DNA of 22,296 nt. Origin: CAZKDV01 sp964551645 (lineage in GTDB: Bacteria > Bacteroidota > Bacteroidia > Bacteroidales > DTU049). A program made the position numbers and the translations under genes. Every line of letters begins with the position of its first letter. The stretch's first letter is position 1. The notes under the pieces are model-generated. The model had not been told where the DNA came from and did no database searches. It worked only from the letters and a program-made list of their open reading frames with translations. Of this stretch, positions 1-9,168 are shown piece after piece. Location: positions 1-22,296 of the forward strand of contig CAZKDV010000034.1 in NCBI GenBank assembly GCA_964551645.1. Direction: 5' to 3'.

Positions 1-900
1 TCTATAAGCAAGAATGACATATAACAATAAAATAACCAAACCTCCTATAATTCCATATTCTTCAATTAAAAGGGCGTATATATAATCTGATTCAATGTTT
101 TTTAAAAAAGTTTTTTGTGTACAATTGCCCGGTCCTTGTCCAAAAACGCCTCCCATAACTATTGCTGTTCTTATTTTTTGCGAATCATCATATTGTTGTT
201 TATCTGGCATAACAAAAGCAGCTATTCTATTTTTTAGAGTACTTGTTCTATTTTGACTTGGAGATATTATTTTAGAAGTAGCATGGAACAATAGGAAAAA
301 TGCAACAAGTACCAATAAAAATTTTCCAAATACCTTGTACGAAATACCTGCAAAAAGCATCATTAGCAAAGGAATAACCATAACCATTAAAGCAACAGTA
401 TTACTATTTAAAGCAATTAAGGCAAGAACAATGATTATCGGCAATAAAATAGGTTTAATCATAGATTTAAAATTATCTAAAATATCATTTTTCACCACCA
501 ATATTCTTGACAGATATAATATTAAAGCAACCTTAACAAAGTCAGATGTCTGAAAAGACATATTTATTATAGGTATTGACAACCACCTGCGAGCAGAAGA
601 TCTGTCAGGTCCGAAAAATAGTGTTATTAACAATAATACGATTCCAAAATATAATAGTAATTGTGCTATCCTCGAAAACTTTGTATATTTTATTTTATGA
701 ACTAAAAACATTAGAGATAAACCAGAAATCAAAATTACTAATTGGTTCAGCACGCTTAAAAATGGATTTATTTGTTTGCTCCCAAATGCGTTAATAGATG
801 ACACACTATAGACAGCAACTAAAGAAACAATGGATAGCATTACAGCAACAGTCCATATTACTTTATCTCCCTCAAAATAAGATAGCATTTTTTTTAACAT
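1..900 (-). CDS. ftsW: Septal peptidoglycan polymerase FtsW (SEDS family), 3' end outside window
   Basis: Reading the minus strand from the ATG at 900 gives 300 codons without a stop up to the window edge, so the C-terminus is missing. The protein is strongly hydrophobic with many membrane segments. SEDS signatures are visible: ARRWL near residue 103, QTSDFVKVALILYLS at 117-131 (the usual QPSE-K motif with substitutions), and GQGPGNC followed by ESDYIYALLIEEYG around 254-283, where D272 aligns with the catalytic Asp of SEDS glycosyltransferases. The QPD-type motif of proteobacterial FtsW is replaced by ALNSNTVAL (163-171). The gene starts 13 bases after murD and is the last visible dcw gene. 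By family knowledge it polymerises glycan strands at the septum with the class B PBP encoded upstream. RodA is the alternative, but operon position favours FtsW. Confidence 0.9.
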   Translation of the reverse strand, partial: MLKKMLSYFEGDKVIWTVAVMLSIVSLVAVYSVSSINAFGSKQINPFLSVLNQLVILISGLSLMFLVHKIKYTKFSRIAQLLLYFGIVLLLITLFFGPDRSSARRWLSIPIINMSFQTSDFVKVALILYLSRILVVKNDILDNFKSMIKPILLPIIIVLALIALNSNTVALMVMVIPLLMMLFAGISYKVFGKFLLVLVAFFLLFHATSKIISPSQNRTSTLKNRIAAFVMPDKQQYDDSQKIRTAIVMGGVFGQGPGNCTQKTFLKNIESDYIYALLIEEYGIIGGLVILLLYVILAYR

Positions 901-913
901 TTTATCTACTTAT

Positions 914-2263
914 TTATAAATTTTTGACCGATATTTTAAATTGATTTCCTCTATCTTCATAATTTTCGAATATATCAAAACTTGCACAAGCAGGTGCTAA
1001 CAAAACAGTTTCTCCCTGCTCTCCAATTTTATATGCTTTATTAACTGCATCCCACATATTATCTACTTCAACTATCATTGGCACTATTCCTTTAAATGTT
1101 TTTTTCAATATTGTATTATCTGCACCTAAACATACAATGGCTTTTACTTTTGACTGAACCATACTAAACAAAGGAGAATAATCATTCCCTTTATCCAATC
1201 CACCTGCTATCCAAATTATTTTCCCCTTTACACTCTCTAAAGCAAACCAAGCAGAATTAACATTAGTTGCTTTTGAATCATTAATAAATGTAATGCCGTG
1301 TATTTCTGCAACATACTCAAGTCGATGTTCTGCATTTACAAAATCACTTAAACTTGCTTGAATATATTTACTTTTTATGTCAAGGAGTCTGCTTGCTATT
1401 GAAGCAGCCATCGAATCATTCAGATTATGTTTGCCTTGCAATGCCAATTCTTTTATACTCATAATAATTTCTGAATTATTAATTTTTACTACTAAATGTT
1501 CTTTATCAATAAATGCACAATTATCAGCATCAATCTTGTTTAGAGAAAAAGGATAATGCTTAAACTGTAAATTTTGTTCGTTTTTTTGTATATAGTTCTT
1601 TATATTTTCATCATCTGCGGAATAAATAAAAGCATCTGTAGATGTAAGGTTTTGGGCAATCCTAAACTTACTTGCAATATATTTCTCCATCGAATATTCA
1701 TACCTATCCAAATGGTCAGGAGTGATGTTTAACAAAACTGCAATTTTGGGAGTAAATTGATAACAATTATCTAACTGAAAACTACTTAGCTCTACAACAT
1801 AAACATCATAAGATGAAGTTGCTATTTGATATGCAAAGCTATTTCCGATATTTCCTGCAATGCCTACATTATAACCGGCATTTTTTAATATATGATGAGT
1901 TAAAAGAGTTGTAGTTGTTTTGCCATTTGTTCCTGCTATTGCAATAATTGGAGATTTAGTATAGCGATATGCAAATTCAATTTCTGATATTATTGAAATT
2001 TGATGCCTCAAAATAGTTTGAATAATTTCTACTTTATCGGGTATTCCGGGACTTTTAATAACTTCATCTGCTTTCAATATTTTTTCAGTAGTATGTTTTC
2101 CCTCTTCAAATGCAATTTGATATTTTTTTAATATTTCCTTGTATTTCGGAGTAATTTGCTTACTTTCAGACAGAAATACATCATACCCTTGAACTGATGC
2201 CAACACAGCAGCACCTGTTCCGCTTTCGCCTCCACCAAGTATAACAATATTTCTTTTTGACAT
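914..2263 (-). CDS. murD: UDP-N-acetylmuramoylalanine--D-glutamate ligase MurD
   Basis: 449 residues, the usual length. MurD adds D-glutamate to UDP-MurNAc-L-Ala in the cytoplasm using ATP. Visible motifs are the N-terminal nucleotide-binding loop GGGESGTGAA (10-19), the Mur ligase P-loop AGTNGKTTTT (110-119), NITPDHLDR (179-187), NAEHRLEYV and FINDSKATN in the central and C-terminal domains, and LLAPACASFDIFENYEDRG near the C-terminus, typical of MurD. The ATG start lies two bases after the mraY stop, so the genes are almost certainly cotranscribed and probably translationally coupled. Nothing is missing or frameshifted. Confidence 0.97.
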   Translation of the reverse strand: MSKRNIVILGGGESGTGAAVLASVQGYDVFLSESKQITPKYKEILKKYQIAFEEGKHTTEKILKADEVIKSPGIPDKVEIIQTILRHQISIISEIEFAYRYTKSPIIAIAGTNGKTTTTLLTHHILKNAGYNVGIAGNIGNSFAYQIATSSYDVYVVELSSFQLDNCYQFTPKIAVLLNITPDHLDRYEYSMEKYIASKFRIAQNLTSTDAFIYSADDENIKNYIQKNEQNLQFKHYPFSLNKIDADNCAFIDKEHLVVKINNSEIIMSIKELALQGKHNLNDSMAASIASRLLDIKSKYIQASLSDFVNAEHRLEYVAEIHGITFINDSKATNVNSAWFALESVKGKIIWIAGGLDKGNDYSPLFSMVQSKVKAIVCLGADNTILKKTFKGIVPMIVEVDNMWDAVNKAYKIGEQGETVLLAPACASFDIFENYEDRGNQFKISVKNL

Positions 2264-2265
2264 TA

Positions 2266-3513
2266 CTATCTGATTTTTAGAGTTATTATAGTAAGCATTG
2301 CCAATGCTATGCTTACAATTAAAAAACGCATAACTATTTTCGGTTCTTTATATCCTTTCTTTTGAAAATGATGATGCAATGGTGAACACAAAATAAGTCT
2401 TCGTCCTTCACCATACTTTCGTTTTGTGTACTTAAAATAACTTACCTGTATTATTACTGAAAGACTTTCGACAAAAAATACCCCACACAATATCGGTAGC
2501 AATAGCTCCTTTCTAATTAAAATTGCAAAAACCGCAATTATTCCACCCAAAGCCAAACTTCCTGTATCTCCCATAAACACTTGAGCAGGATAAGTATTGA
2601 ACCACATAAACCCTACACAAGCACCAACAAATGCACTAATAAATATTACTAATTCCCCGCTATTTGGGATATACATTATATCAAGATAATTAGCAAAAAC
2701 AAAGTTGCCCGACACCCAAGCCAATATTCCCAAACTAACTCCCGCAATTGCTGAAGTTCCTGTTGCTAAACCATCAAGCCCATCTGTTAAGTTGGAACTA
2801 TTGGAAACTGCGGTTATAATAGCAATTACTGCTAATATGACAATAATCCATACATATTTTCCGGCTTTAGGATGAATCCAATCAATTAGCTTTACATAAT
2901 CAAATTCGTTATTTTTCAAAAATGGAATAGTTGTTTTTGTAGATTTTGAAGATTCATGAAAATTTATATTTACTTGCTCGCTGCCATGCAATTCGCTAAC
3001 TTTCTCAATATTATCTTTTGAAGAAAAATCTTTTAATCTGACTTGAACATCTTCGTGAAACACTATTGCCAAGCCAATTATTATGCCCAAACTAACTTGT
3101 CCAAGTATTTTGAATTTTCCCTGAAGTCCTTTTTTATTCTTTTTATAAACTTTAATATAGTCATCAAGAAAGCCAACAAAACCAAGCCACACGGTTGTAA
3201 GCAACATTAATATTATATAAATGTTATGAAGTTTTGCAAATAATAATGTAGGAATAACGATTGCCGCAATAATAATAAAACCTCCCATAGTGGGTGTTCC
3301 TTGTTTTTCATTCTGCCCTTCAAGTCCCAAGTCTCTTATTTCTTCACCAACTTGATTTTTTTTCAAAAAATTAATTACTCGCTTACCAATAAACAGACTT
3401 ATTATTAATGAAGTTAGTGCTGCAAAAGTTGCTCTAAATGAAATATATTGAAACAATCCTGTTCCTGGTATATCATACGCTTTATCCAAATAATCAAACA
3501 AATAATAAAACAT
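2266..3513 (-). CDS. mraY: Phospho-N-acetylmuramoyl-pentapeptide transferase MraY
   Basis: 415 residues, longer than the roughly 360 of the E. coli enzyme. It transfers phospho-MurNAc-pentapeptide to undecaprenyl phosphate, making lipid I at the inner membrane. Motifs seen: GQNEKQGTPTMGG (66-78), FLDDYIK with the catalytic-site Asp pair (115-121), NLTDGLDGLATG (241-252), MGDTGSLALGG (314-324) and CSPLHHHFQKKG (376-387) with the HHH motif. About ten membrane segments are apparent. The extra length is a polar stretch at about 152-200 between membrane segments, an insertion I associate with Bacteroidota MraY. It sits five bases after murE and two before murD. Confidence 0.97.
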   Translation of the reverse strand: MFYYLFDYLDKAYDIPGTGLFQYISFRATFAALTSLIISLFIGKRVINFLKKNQVGEEIRDLGLEGQNEKQGTPTMGGFIIIAAIVIPTLLFAKLHNIYIILMLLTTVWLGFVGFLDDYIKVYKKNKKGLQGKFKILGQVSLGIIIGLAIVFHEDVQVRLKDFSSKDNIEKVSELHGSEQVNINFHESSKSTKTTIPFLKNNEFDYVKLIDWIHPKAGKYVWIIVILAVIAIITAVSNSSNLTDGLDGLATGTSAIAGVSLGILAWVSGNFVFANYLDIMYIPNSGELVIFISAFVGACVGFMWFNTYPAQVFMGDTGSLALGGIIAVFAILIRKELLLPILCGVFFVESLSVIIQVSYFKYTKRKYGEGRRLILCSPLHHHFQKKGYKEPKIVMRFLIVSIALAMLTIITLKIR

Positions 3514-3518
3514 AACAA

Positions 3519-4967
3519 TTAAATACTTAAAAATTCCATTAATACTTTTTTATCATCAAATTCATACTTCACTCCATGAATTTCTTGATACTTCTCATGT
3601 CCTTTACCTGCAACTACAATAATATCCTTATCCTTTGCAAACATACACGCTGCTTTAATTGCTTCGCGTCTATCAGATATTGTCATTGTTTTCATTTCGT
3701 CAGATTTGTTAATACCAAGTTTCATCTCATCAATAATTTTATTTGCATCTTCATATCTAGGATTATCCGATGTAAGTATTAACAAATCAGCATATTGAAT
3801 AGCAATTCTTGCCATTTCAGGTCTTTTAGAAGCATCTCTATTGCCTCCAGCTCCAACAACAACTATCAGTTTTTCGTTGTGAGACCTCATACTAACGACA
3901 GTTTTTAGAATATTTTCAATTGCATCAGGAGTATGAGCATAATCAACAATTGCAAAAATTCCTTTTTTATTTTCAATCACATCAAATCTACCTTCCACAT
4001 GTGTCAATAAACTCATTTGTTCAAGAACTTCAATATCACTAAACCCTAACTCAATAGCTGTTCCGTAAATAGCAAGCAAATTATACGCATTAAATTCTCC
4101 CCTCATTCTAAAATGAACATCATGTCCATTGATCCTCATTTGAAGTCCTTCAATTGAGTTTTCAACTATTAATCCTTTGTAATCAGTTACTTTTTTCAAT
4201 GAGTAGTATTTTTTTCTACTCTTAGTATTTTGCAACATATATTGACCATTTGTATCGTCAAGATTGCTTAATGCAAAAGCAGAAGAAGAAATTTTATCGA
4301 AAAAATATTTTTTCACATCTCTATATTCAGCAAAACTTGAATGATAATCTAAATGATCATGTGTTAAGTTTGTAAAAATTGTTCCCGTAAATTCAACACC
4401 TTCAATCCGATTCTGAATAACAGAATGTGAACTCACTTCCATAAAACAATAGCTACATCCTTCTTCTACCATTTTATGCAATAAAGATTGAATTGTTATT
4501 GCATCAGGCGTTGTATGCTTAGTTGGTATTATTGTTGCCCCAATTCTATTTTCAATAGTAGATAATAATCCTACTTTAAATCCCATATTTGTAAACAAGT
4601 GATACAACTGTGTTGCTATTGTTGTTTTTCCGTTAGTTCCTGTTACTCCAACTACTTCAATATTTGTTGAGGGATGATTAAAAAATGCAGATGCTAAATG
4701 TCCTAGTGCAATTGAAGTATTTTCAACTTCTAAGTATGTAATTCCCTCTTCAATTTTTGATAAAGAATCAGCTACAATAACTGTAGCTCCTTTTTCAATT
4801 GCTTTTTCGATAAAATCATGTCCATCAAATTCAACTCCTCTTATTGCAACAAAAATCATATTATTTTCTATGGTGCGCGAATCTATTGAAATTGCTTTCA
4901 CATCTCTGTCGGCAGTTCCAATTAATCTTTTATACTTACATGACGAAATAATATGACTCAATTTCAT
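3519..4967 (-). CDS. murE: UDP-MurNAc-tripeptide synthetase MurE, diaminopimelate type
   Basis: 482 residues. MurE adds the third stem-peptide residue in the cytoplasm. The P-loop GTNGKTT is at 110-116, with FTNLTHDHLDYHS at 198-210, a nearby Lys pair (219-220) where the carbamylated Lys is expected, VDYAHTPDAI at 341-350, GAGGNRDASKRPEMA at 372-386 and AGKGHEKYQEI near the C-terminus. The DNPR motif at 401-404 is the established marker for meso-diaminopimelate rather than lysine specificity, which predicts Gram-negative-type DAP peptidoglycan. Spacing of five bases on both sides places it firmly in the dcw operon. Confidence 0.97.
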   Translation of the reverse strand: MKLSHIISSCKYKRLIGTADRDVKAISIDSRTIENNMIFVAIRGVEFDGHDFIEKAIEKGATVIVADSLSKIEEGITYLEVENTSIALGHLASAFFNHPSTNIEVVGVTGTNGKTTIATQLYHLFTNMGFKVGLLSTIENRIGATIIPTKHTTPDAITIQSLLHKMVEEGCSYCFMEVSSHSVIQNRIEGVEFTGTIFTNLTHDHLDYHSSFAEYRDVKKYFFDKISSSAFALSNLDDTNGQYMLQNTKSRKKYYSLKKVTDYKGLIVENSIEGLQMRINGHDVHFRMRGEFNAYNLLAIYGTAIELGFSDIEVLEQMSLLTHVEGRFDVIENKKGIFAIVDYAHTPDAIENILKTVVSMRSHNEKLIVVVGAGGNRDASKRPEMARIAIQYADLLILTSDNPRYEDANKIIDEMKLGINKSDEMKTMTISDRREAIKAACMFAKDKDIIVVAGKGHEKYQEIHGVKYEFDDKKVLMEFLSI

Positions 4968-4972
4968 ATCAA

Positions 4973-7093
4973 CTATTTTGCTTTTAAGGTTAAATGAATA
5001 TGTTTTTTATTAATATTTTCAATTTTTGTATTTGGAGCAATTGATTGATGCTTAACCAAACCTCTTCCGCTAACAGACACAGTCAAACCAAATTTTTCAA
5101 GCAAATAAATAGCATCTTTAACATTCATCATTCTTACATCGGGAATAGTATTCATCTGGAAGGATTCATTGTTTAATTTTGGATTCGTGCTTTGTGAAAA
5201 TGTAATCCACTCGGCTTGAGGCATTTTCAAAACTGATGCATTATTAAATAATGATGGGGCGAGTATTTCTAAAGATGCTCTCCTTGTTTTGTGTATTAGT
5301 GGATATATGTTGTTCAAATCTATTTCAACTTCTTCATTAGGTTGTATTTCTGGACTTGTAGCATATATTATTTCAACTATTTCTTTAAAAACTGGCAAAG
5401 CTACGCTTGCACCATAAATTGATTTTTTAGGTTTGTTTACAACAACTATACAAGAATATTTTGGACTGTCAACAGGAAAAAACCCAGCAAAACTAGCATT
5501 ATACGCATTTTTACCATATCCTCCTTTTTCTGATATAGCAGCAGTGCCTGTCTTGCCTCCTACTTTGCAAGGTAATCCTTTCAAGCCTTTAGCTGTCCCA
5601 TTTTCAACTACACCATGCATTAAATCTTGAAGAGTTTTAGCTGTTTCAGGTTTACAAATGCGATGATGCAAAATGACTGGTAAAAACTTCTCAATTGTAT
5701 GTTCTCCGTCCTTTATTTCTTTTACAAATAGCGGTCTCATTAATTTGCCATTATTAGCAATTGCATTGTAATAAGCTAATAATTGAAGAGGAGTAATACT
5801 AACACTATAACCATACGACATTGTTGCCAATCTAGATTCAAGACAATCCTTTTTATTATTATTTATTATCATAGTAAGCTCTCCAACTATATCAATTCCA
5901 AGTTTTTTTGTTAGCTTGATGGCAATCAATTTATTGACATATTTCATCGGATTACTTAAATATCTAGCCAAAATTAATTTTGTAGTACCTATATTAGATG
6001 AATGCTCAAATACTTCCCTTGCATTTATTATTCCAAGAGGATCGCTGTCTTTAATTGTATCTTTCCCTTTACACAATGTATATATTCCGTTTCCAGTATC
6101 AACAAGTTCATTTAAGTCTAAATTATTATCCTCAAGCATAATCATCATTGCAAAAGTTTTAAATGTTGAACCCGGTTCGTATCTATGACTTATTGCTTTG
6201 TTTACTTTCTCTTGATATGTACTGTCCGATATTTCAAGATTAACCATTGCTTTAACTTCGCCTGTTTCCACCTCCATTACAATTGCACAACCCCAATCTG
6301 CTTGTTGATTTATAAGTTGCTTCTTTAGTGCATTATGTGCAACTTGCTGAATTCTAGTATCTATTGTAGCCACAACATCAAGTCCTTCTCTTGGAGGAAT
6401 TATATAATCTTCATTTTTAGGAACATAAACTCCTCTTGCTACTCTTTTTTCTATTCTCTTGCCATCTATTCCTGATAAATAATTATTATATGCAGCTTCA
6501 ATCCCAATTTTAGTAGAATGTTCACGATAATGACCTATTAAACGAGAAGCAATATCACCATACAACTTCACTCTCTCTAAATAGTCTTCTGCAATTAAGC
6601 CTCCTCCATTTCTGCCTTTTTTAAACAAAGGAAAAGTTTCTAATAATTTTAATTCTTTATATTCCACTTTTGCAAACAAAGGTTTGTACTGAATTGAGTC
6701 TCTCCTAATTTCTTTGAATAATTTTAAATATTGCTCTTTCGTTTTTACGGGAAAATGTTTTGCCAAATAATAAGCTAAACTATCGCTATATAAATTGAAA
6801 TCATTGTCTGATACATTCGTAGGGCTTAAATCCAATGCTATTTTGTACACTGGAACGGAAGCTGCCAGTATTTCTCCATCACAAGAAATAATACTTCCTC
6901 TATTAACTTTAATATTCGTTTCTTTTTCAATTTGTTGCAATGCTGTAACTGTCAGTTTTTTTTCTTCTTCCACAAATTGTTCTTTTATGTTGAAATACAC
7001 CAATTTAAAAATCACTATGAATGCAGAAAGCAATAATAAATAATAAAATATTATTGCTATACTAAACTGTTTATTTGCTTTTTGACCATTCAT
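4973..7093 (-). CDS. ftsI: Class B penicillin-binding protein FtsI with a C-terminal PASTA domain
   Basis: 706 residues. This is the septal transpeptidase that crosslinks peptidoglycan, anchored in the inner membrane. Layout: one membrane segment (about 11-34), PBP dimerisation region with NRGSIISCDGEILAAS (64-79), then the transpeptidase domain with SxxK at S309-K312 (catalytic serine S309), SxN at S365-N367 and KTG at 514-516 (VGGKTGTA). A single PASTA-like domain (about 648-706, opening IPDVRMMNVKDAIYLLEKFGL) ends the protein; PASTA is common in Bacteroidota and Gram-positive FtsI and absent from E. coli FtsI. It lies 19 bases after the ftsL-like gene and five before murE, the canonical dcw position. 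Confidence 0.96.
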   Translation of the reverse strand: MNGQKANKQFSIAIIFYYLLLLSAFIVIFKLVYFNIKEQFVEEEKKLTVTALQQIEKETNIKVNRGSIISCDGEILAASVPVYKIALDLSPTNVSDNDFNLYSDSLAYYLAKHFPVKTKEQYLKLFKEIRRDSIQYKPLFAKVEYKELKLLETFPLFKKGRNGGGLIAEDYLERVKLYGDIASRLIGHYREHSTKIGIEAAYNNYLSGIDGKRIEKRVARGVYVPKNEDYIIPPREGLDVVATIDTRIQQVAHNALKKQLINQQADWGCAIVMEVETGEVKAMVNLEISDSTYQEKVNKAISHRYEPGSTFKTFAMMIMLEDNNLDLNELVDTGNGIYTLCKGKDTIKDSDPLGIINAREVFEHSSNIGTTKLILARYLSNPMKYVNKLIAIKLTKKLGIDIVGELTMIINNNKKDCLESRLATMSYGYSVSITPLQLLAYYNAIANNGKLMRPLFVKEIKDGEHTIEKFLPVILHHRICKPETAKTLQDLMHGVVENGTAKGLKGLPCKVGGKTGTAAISEKGGYGKNAYNASFAGFFPVDSPKYSCIVVVNKPKKSIYGASVALPVFKEIVEIIYATSPEIQPNEEVEIDLNNIYPLIHKTRRASLEILAPSLFNNASVLKMPQAEWITFSQSTNPKLNNESFQMNTIPDVRMMNVKDAIYLLEKFGLTVSVSGRGLVKHQSIAPNTKIENINKKHIHLTLKAK

Positions 7094-7112
7094 GATTTTG
7101 AGGAAGAATTAT

Positions 7113-7532
7113 TTATTTACATATTATTTTATAAGGAGGTATTTTTGATTCTTGAAAATCTCCTTCATCTATTAATTTGAGCATATTATCACTAAGCGAA
7201 ATATCAATCAATTCTTTTTTTGACAATAAATGTTGATGTCGTAACTCAATAATGCTTAATCTGTTTTTTTCAATTTCATTTGCTGTTTTATTTGTATTAT
7301 GATTTAACCACATGTATATAAATGCCAGAAGTACTAAAAAAATAAAAAATGGAACTTGCTTCTGAAATGATTCTTTCACAAGAATACTTCCATCAATCAC
7401 ATCTTCAACTCCTTCTTTTACATTCCGGAATAAAGGAAAAGAAGTTTTTTGTTTTTTTTCTCCTCTTTCCTTTTTTGAGTTTCTCAATACTTTTTGATTT
7501 TTTTTCTTTTTTAATATCATAATCCGAAACAT
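7113..7532 (-). CDS. FtsL-like small bitopic division protein
   Basis: 139 residues. A long, very basic cytoplasmic N-terminus (Lys/Arg-rich, 8-29) precedes one membrane segment (about 61-76, PFFIFLVLLAFIYMWL) and a short periplasmic region (about 77-115) that looks helical and coiled-coil forming. This topology, small size and position between rsmH and ftsI match FtsL, which in other bacteria forms the FtsQLB complex that activates FtsW-FtsI. Sequence conservation in FtsL is always weak, so the call depends on topology and synteny. The start at 7532 directly abuts the rsmH stop; Met5 is an alternative start. The cytoplasmic tail is longer than in E. coli FtsL, as in other Bacteroidota. Confidence 0.8.
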   Translation of the reverse strand: MFRIMILKKKKNQKVLRNSKKERGEKKQKTSFPLFRNVKEGVEDVIDGSILVKESFQKQVPFFIFLVLLAFIYMWLNHNTNKTANEIEKNRLSIIELRHQHLLSKKELIDISLSDNMLKLIDEGDFQESKIPPYKIICK

Positions 7533-8438
7533 TTATATTTTAATAGCCGCTCTTAGTTTTGCACTTCTCGCACGGCTGTTTTCATTTATTTCTTTTTCTG
7601 ATGATATAATTGGTTTTTTTGTTAGAACAGAAAAATATTTTTTCTGATTTCCAAAAAAGTCTTTTTCTACTATACCTTCAGTATTTCCAGTTTTTAGAAA
7701 ATTTTTAATTATTCTATCTTCAAGGGAATGATAGCTAATAGCAACAAAACGACCTCCCGGCTTTAACAACTCCTTTGCTTGCTCGCACATAGCTTTTAAA
7801 GTTCCTAACTCATTATTCACTTCTATTCTTAATGCCTGATATACCTTTGAAAAGAAAGCATATTTTTTATGTGAAGGAATATACTTTTCGAGTATCGAAT
7901 TTAAATCTCCAACCTTATAAATAGGATTGCTAAGTCTAGCTTTTACAATACCATCGGCAATTGTTTTTGAAGACCTCAATTCGCCATATTTTGAAAATAT
8001 CTCAGTTAAGCTCTCTATGCTATATTGATTAAGAATATCTGCTGCTGTATTTGTCAGTAAAGAAGACATTCTCATATCCAAAGATTCATTGGGATAATGA
8101 TAAGAAAAGCCTTTTTCTGGTGTGTCAATTTGAAAAGAGCTAACTCCCAAATCTGCAATCAAACCATCAATTTCAGCATAATTATAGTATATCATATAGT
8201 TTTTCAACTGGGCAAAATTTTGATTTACGAATACAAATCTTTCATCTTCGATAACATTTGCAATAGAATCAGCATCTTGGTCAAACCCAAATACTTTACC
8301 TTTACTTGATAATTTTTCCAGTATTGCTTTAGTATGTCCACCACCACCAAATGTAACATCTACATATATCCCGTCAGGGTTAATATCTAGATAGTATATG
8401 GATTCATCAAGCATTACCGGTGTATGATAAAAAGCCAT
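7533..8438 (-). CDS. rsmH: 16S rRNA (cytosine(1402)-N(4))-methyltransferase RsmH
   Basis: 301 residues, normal for RsmH (formerly MraW). It methylates N4 of C1402 in the 16S rRNA decoding centre using S-adenosylmethionine. The N-terminus FYHTPVMLDESI (3-14) is diagnostic, followed by the SAM-binding DVTFGGGGHTKAIL (27-40) and GFDQDADS (51-58). Later motifs include LGVSSFQID, PEKGFSYHYPNESLDMRM, GGRFVAISYHSLEDRIIKNFLK, and the C-terminal SRARSAKLRAA-type signature. It begins seven bases after mraZ, the conserved mraZ-rsmH pair that opens dcw clusters across bacteria. Confidence 0.97.
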   Translation of the reverse strand: MAFYHTPVMLDESIYYLDINPDGIYVDVTFGGGGHTKAILEKLSSKGKVFGFDQDADSIANVIEDERFVFVNQNFAQLKNYMIYYNYAEIDGLIADLGVSSFQIDTPEKGFSYHYPNESLDMRMSSLLTNTAADILNQYSIESLTEIFSKYGELRSSKTIADGIVKARLSNPIYKVGDLNSILEKYIPSHKKYAFFSKVYQALRIEVNNELGTLKAMCEQAKELLKPGGRFVAISYHSLEDRIIKNFLKTGNTEGIVEKDFFGNQKKYFSVLTKKPIISSEKEINENSRARSAKLRAAIKI

Positions 8439-8445
8439 CTTACTA

Positions 8446-8895
8446 TTATGTTGTCCTATTACCTAATATTTTTTGTACCATTTCACTTAGTTTTGGCATA
8501 TTGGTTGAAATAAATTCCTCATAAACATCTTTGCTCCAAATTTCTATGTATTTCTTTTTAGAAGCCAAAACAATATCTTTTTCAATTTTACTAGCAATAA
8601 GTAAGTCTTTGGGGATTAAGATTCTGCCAACATCATCAATATTTACTTCTTTCACACCATGCATTAATAATGTTATTAAATCATTAGTTTCTTTGTCAAA
8701 TTGGTTCATTCTGTCAATTTCCTCACTAAACTTTCTCCACTCATCCATAGGATATAACTCCAAAGAAGTATTGTAAATACTTCGCTTGATAACAAAACCT
8801 TCATTGATATCAGAAGATAATTGCTTCTTCATCACCGAAGGGAACAAAAATCTGCCTTTGCTATCAAGCTTTTGTTCGAAATATCCAATTAACAT
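8446..8895 (-). CDS. mraZ: Transcriptional regulator MraZ
   Basis: 149 residues from the chosen start. MraZ is an AbrB/SpoVT-like ring-forming DNA-binding protein that represses its own dcw operon in E. coli. Two copies of the fold are visible, each with its signature: DSKGRFLFP (11-19) and DDVGRILIP (87-95). I chose the ATG at 8895 because MraZ proteins begin with ML-I-G followed shortly by the DSKGR motif. The frame stays open upstream to 8952, but that extension would start inside the operator boxes and upstream of the likely transcription start. It is the first gene of the operon, seven bases ahead of rsmH. Confidence 0.93.
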   Translation of the reverse strand: MLIGYFEQKLDSKGRFLFPSVMKKQLSSDINEGFVIKRSIYNTSLELYPMDEWRKFSEEIDRMNQFDKETNDLITLLMHGVKEVNIDDVGRILIPKDLLIASKIEKDIVLASKKKYIEIWSKDVYEEFISTNMPKLSEMVQKILGNRTT

Positions 8896-8928
8896 AATAA
8901 CATTACTTATAACTAATAGAAAATTATA

Positions 8929-8936
8929 CAAAACTA
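8929..8936 (-). promoter_or_regulatory. Probable dcw operon promoter, -7 element
   Basis: On the minus strand the octamer TAGTTTTG fits the Bacteroidota -7 consensus TAnnTTTG. It lies 33 bases ahead of the mraZ start codon, leaving an untranslated leader of roughly 25-30 bases. I see no convincing -33 TTG at the usual distance. Overlap with the proximal GTGGT box supports its assignment. Confidence 0.55.
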
Positions 8937-8960
8937 CCACTTTTTCCCACAAATTACCAC
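8936..8960 (-). promoter_or_regulatory. Probable MraZ operator: three GTGGN boxes at 10-base spacing
   Basis: Reading the minus strand, GTGGT (8960-8956), GTGGG (8950-8946) and GTGGT (8940-8936) are separated by exactly five bases each. MraZ boxes in other bacteria are direct repeats of a TGGG-like pentamer at the same 10-base period, ahead of mraZ. The proximal box abuts the TAGTTTTG element, so bound MraZ should block RNA polymerase. The repeat is seen; MraZ binding is inferred from the family. Confidence 0.72.
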
Positions 8961-9148
8961 TTTATGATTAAAATTTTTTAAATTTTTCATTAATTACTAA
9001 TTATCAGTATTTTACATTAATATTTTTTTATACTTTAATTCATTTTTATACTATTTTTCTTGTAAAACATTATTTTTCTATTATAATAATGACTTAAAAA
9101 AACTCTATCAACATTATTTTGATATATTTTTGTGTCAAAAAAAACATA

Positions 9149-9156
9149 TAAGTTTG
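9149..9156 (+). promoter_or_regulatory. Possible promoter -7 element for the PstS-like gene
   Basis: TAAGTTTG matches TAnnTTTG and lies 12 bases ahead of the chosen ATG at 9169, which would leave a very short leader. A second match, TATTTTTG at 9125-9132, would give a leader of about 30 bases and may be the real element. No clear -33 TTG accompanies either. The rest of the 273-base divergent gap is AT-rich with no gene that I can see. Confidence 0.4.
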
Positions 9157-9168
9157 CAAAAATTTAAT

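Noticed and set aside
335..794. Two 72-codon plus-strand ORFs
   Set aside because: Both are opposite ftsW, whose minus-strand frame is continuous from 900 to 1.
8896..8952. Upstream extension of mraZ by 19 codons
   Set aside because: It would start inside the operator boxes and upstream of the likely transcription start; MraZ proteins begin at the ML-I-G sequence encoded at 8895.
9130..9168. TTG start extending the PstS-like lipoprotein by 13 codons
   Set aside because: The extension overlaps candidate promoters and places extra residues ahead of a well-formed lipoprotein signal peptide.
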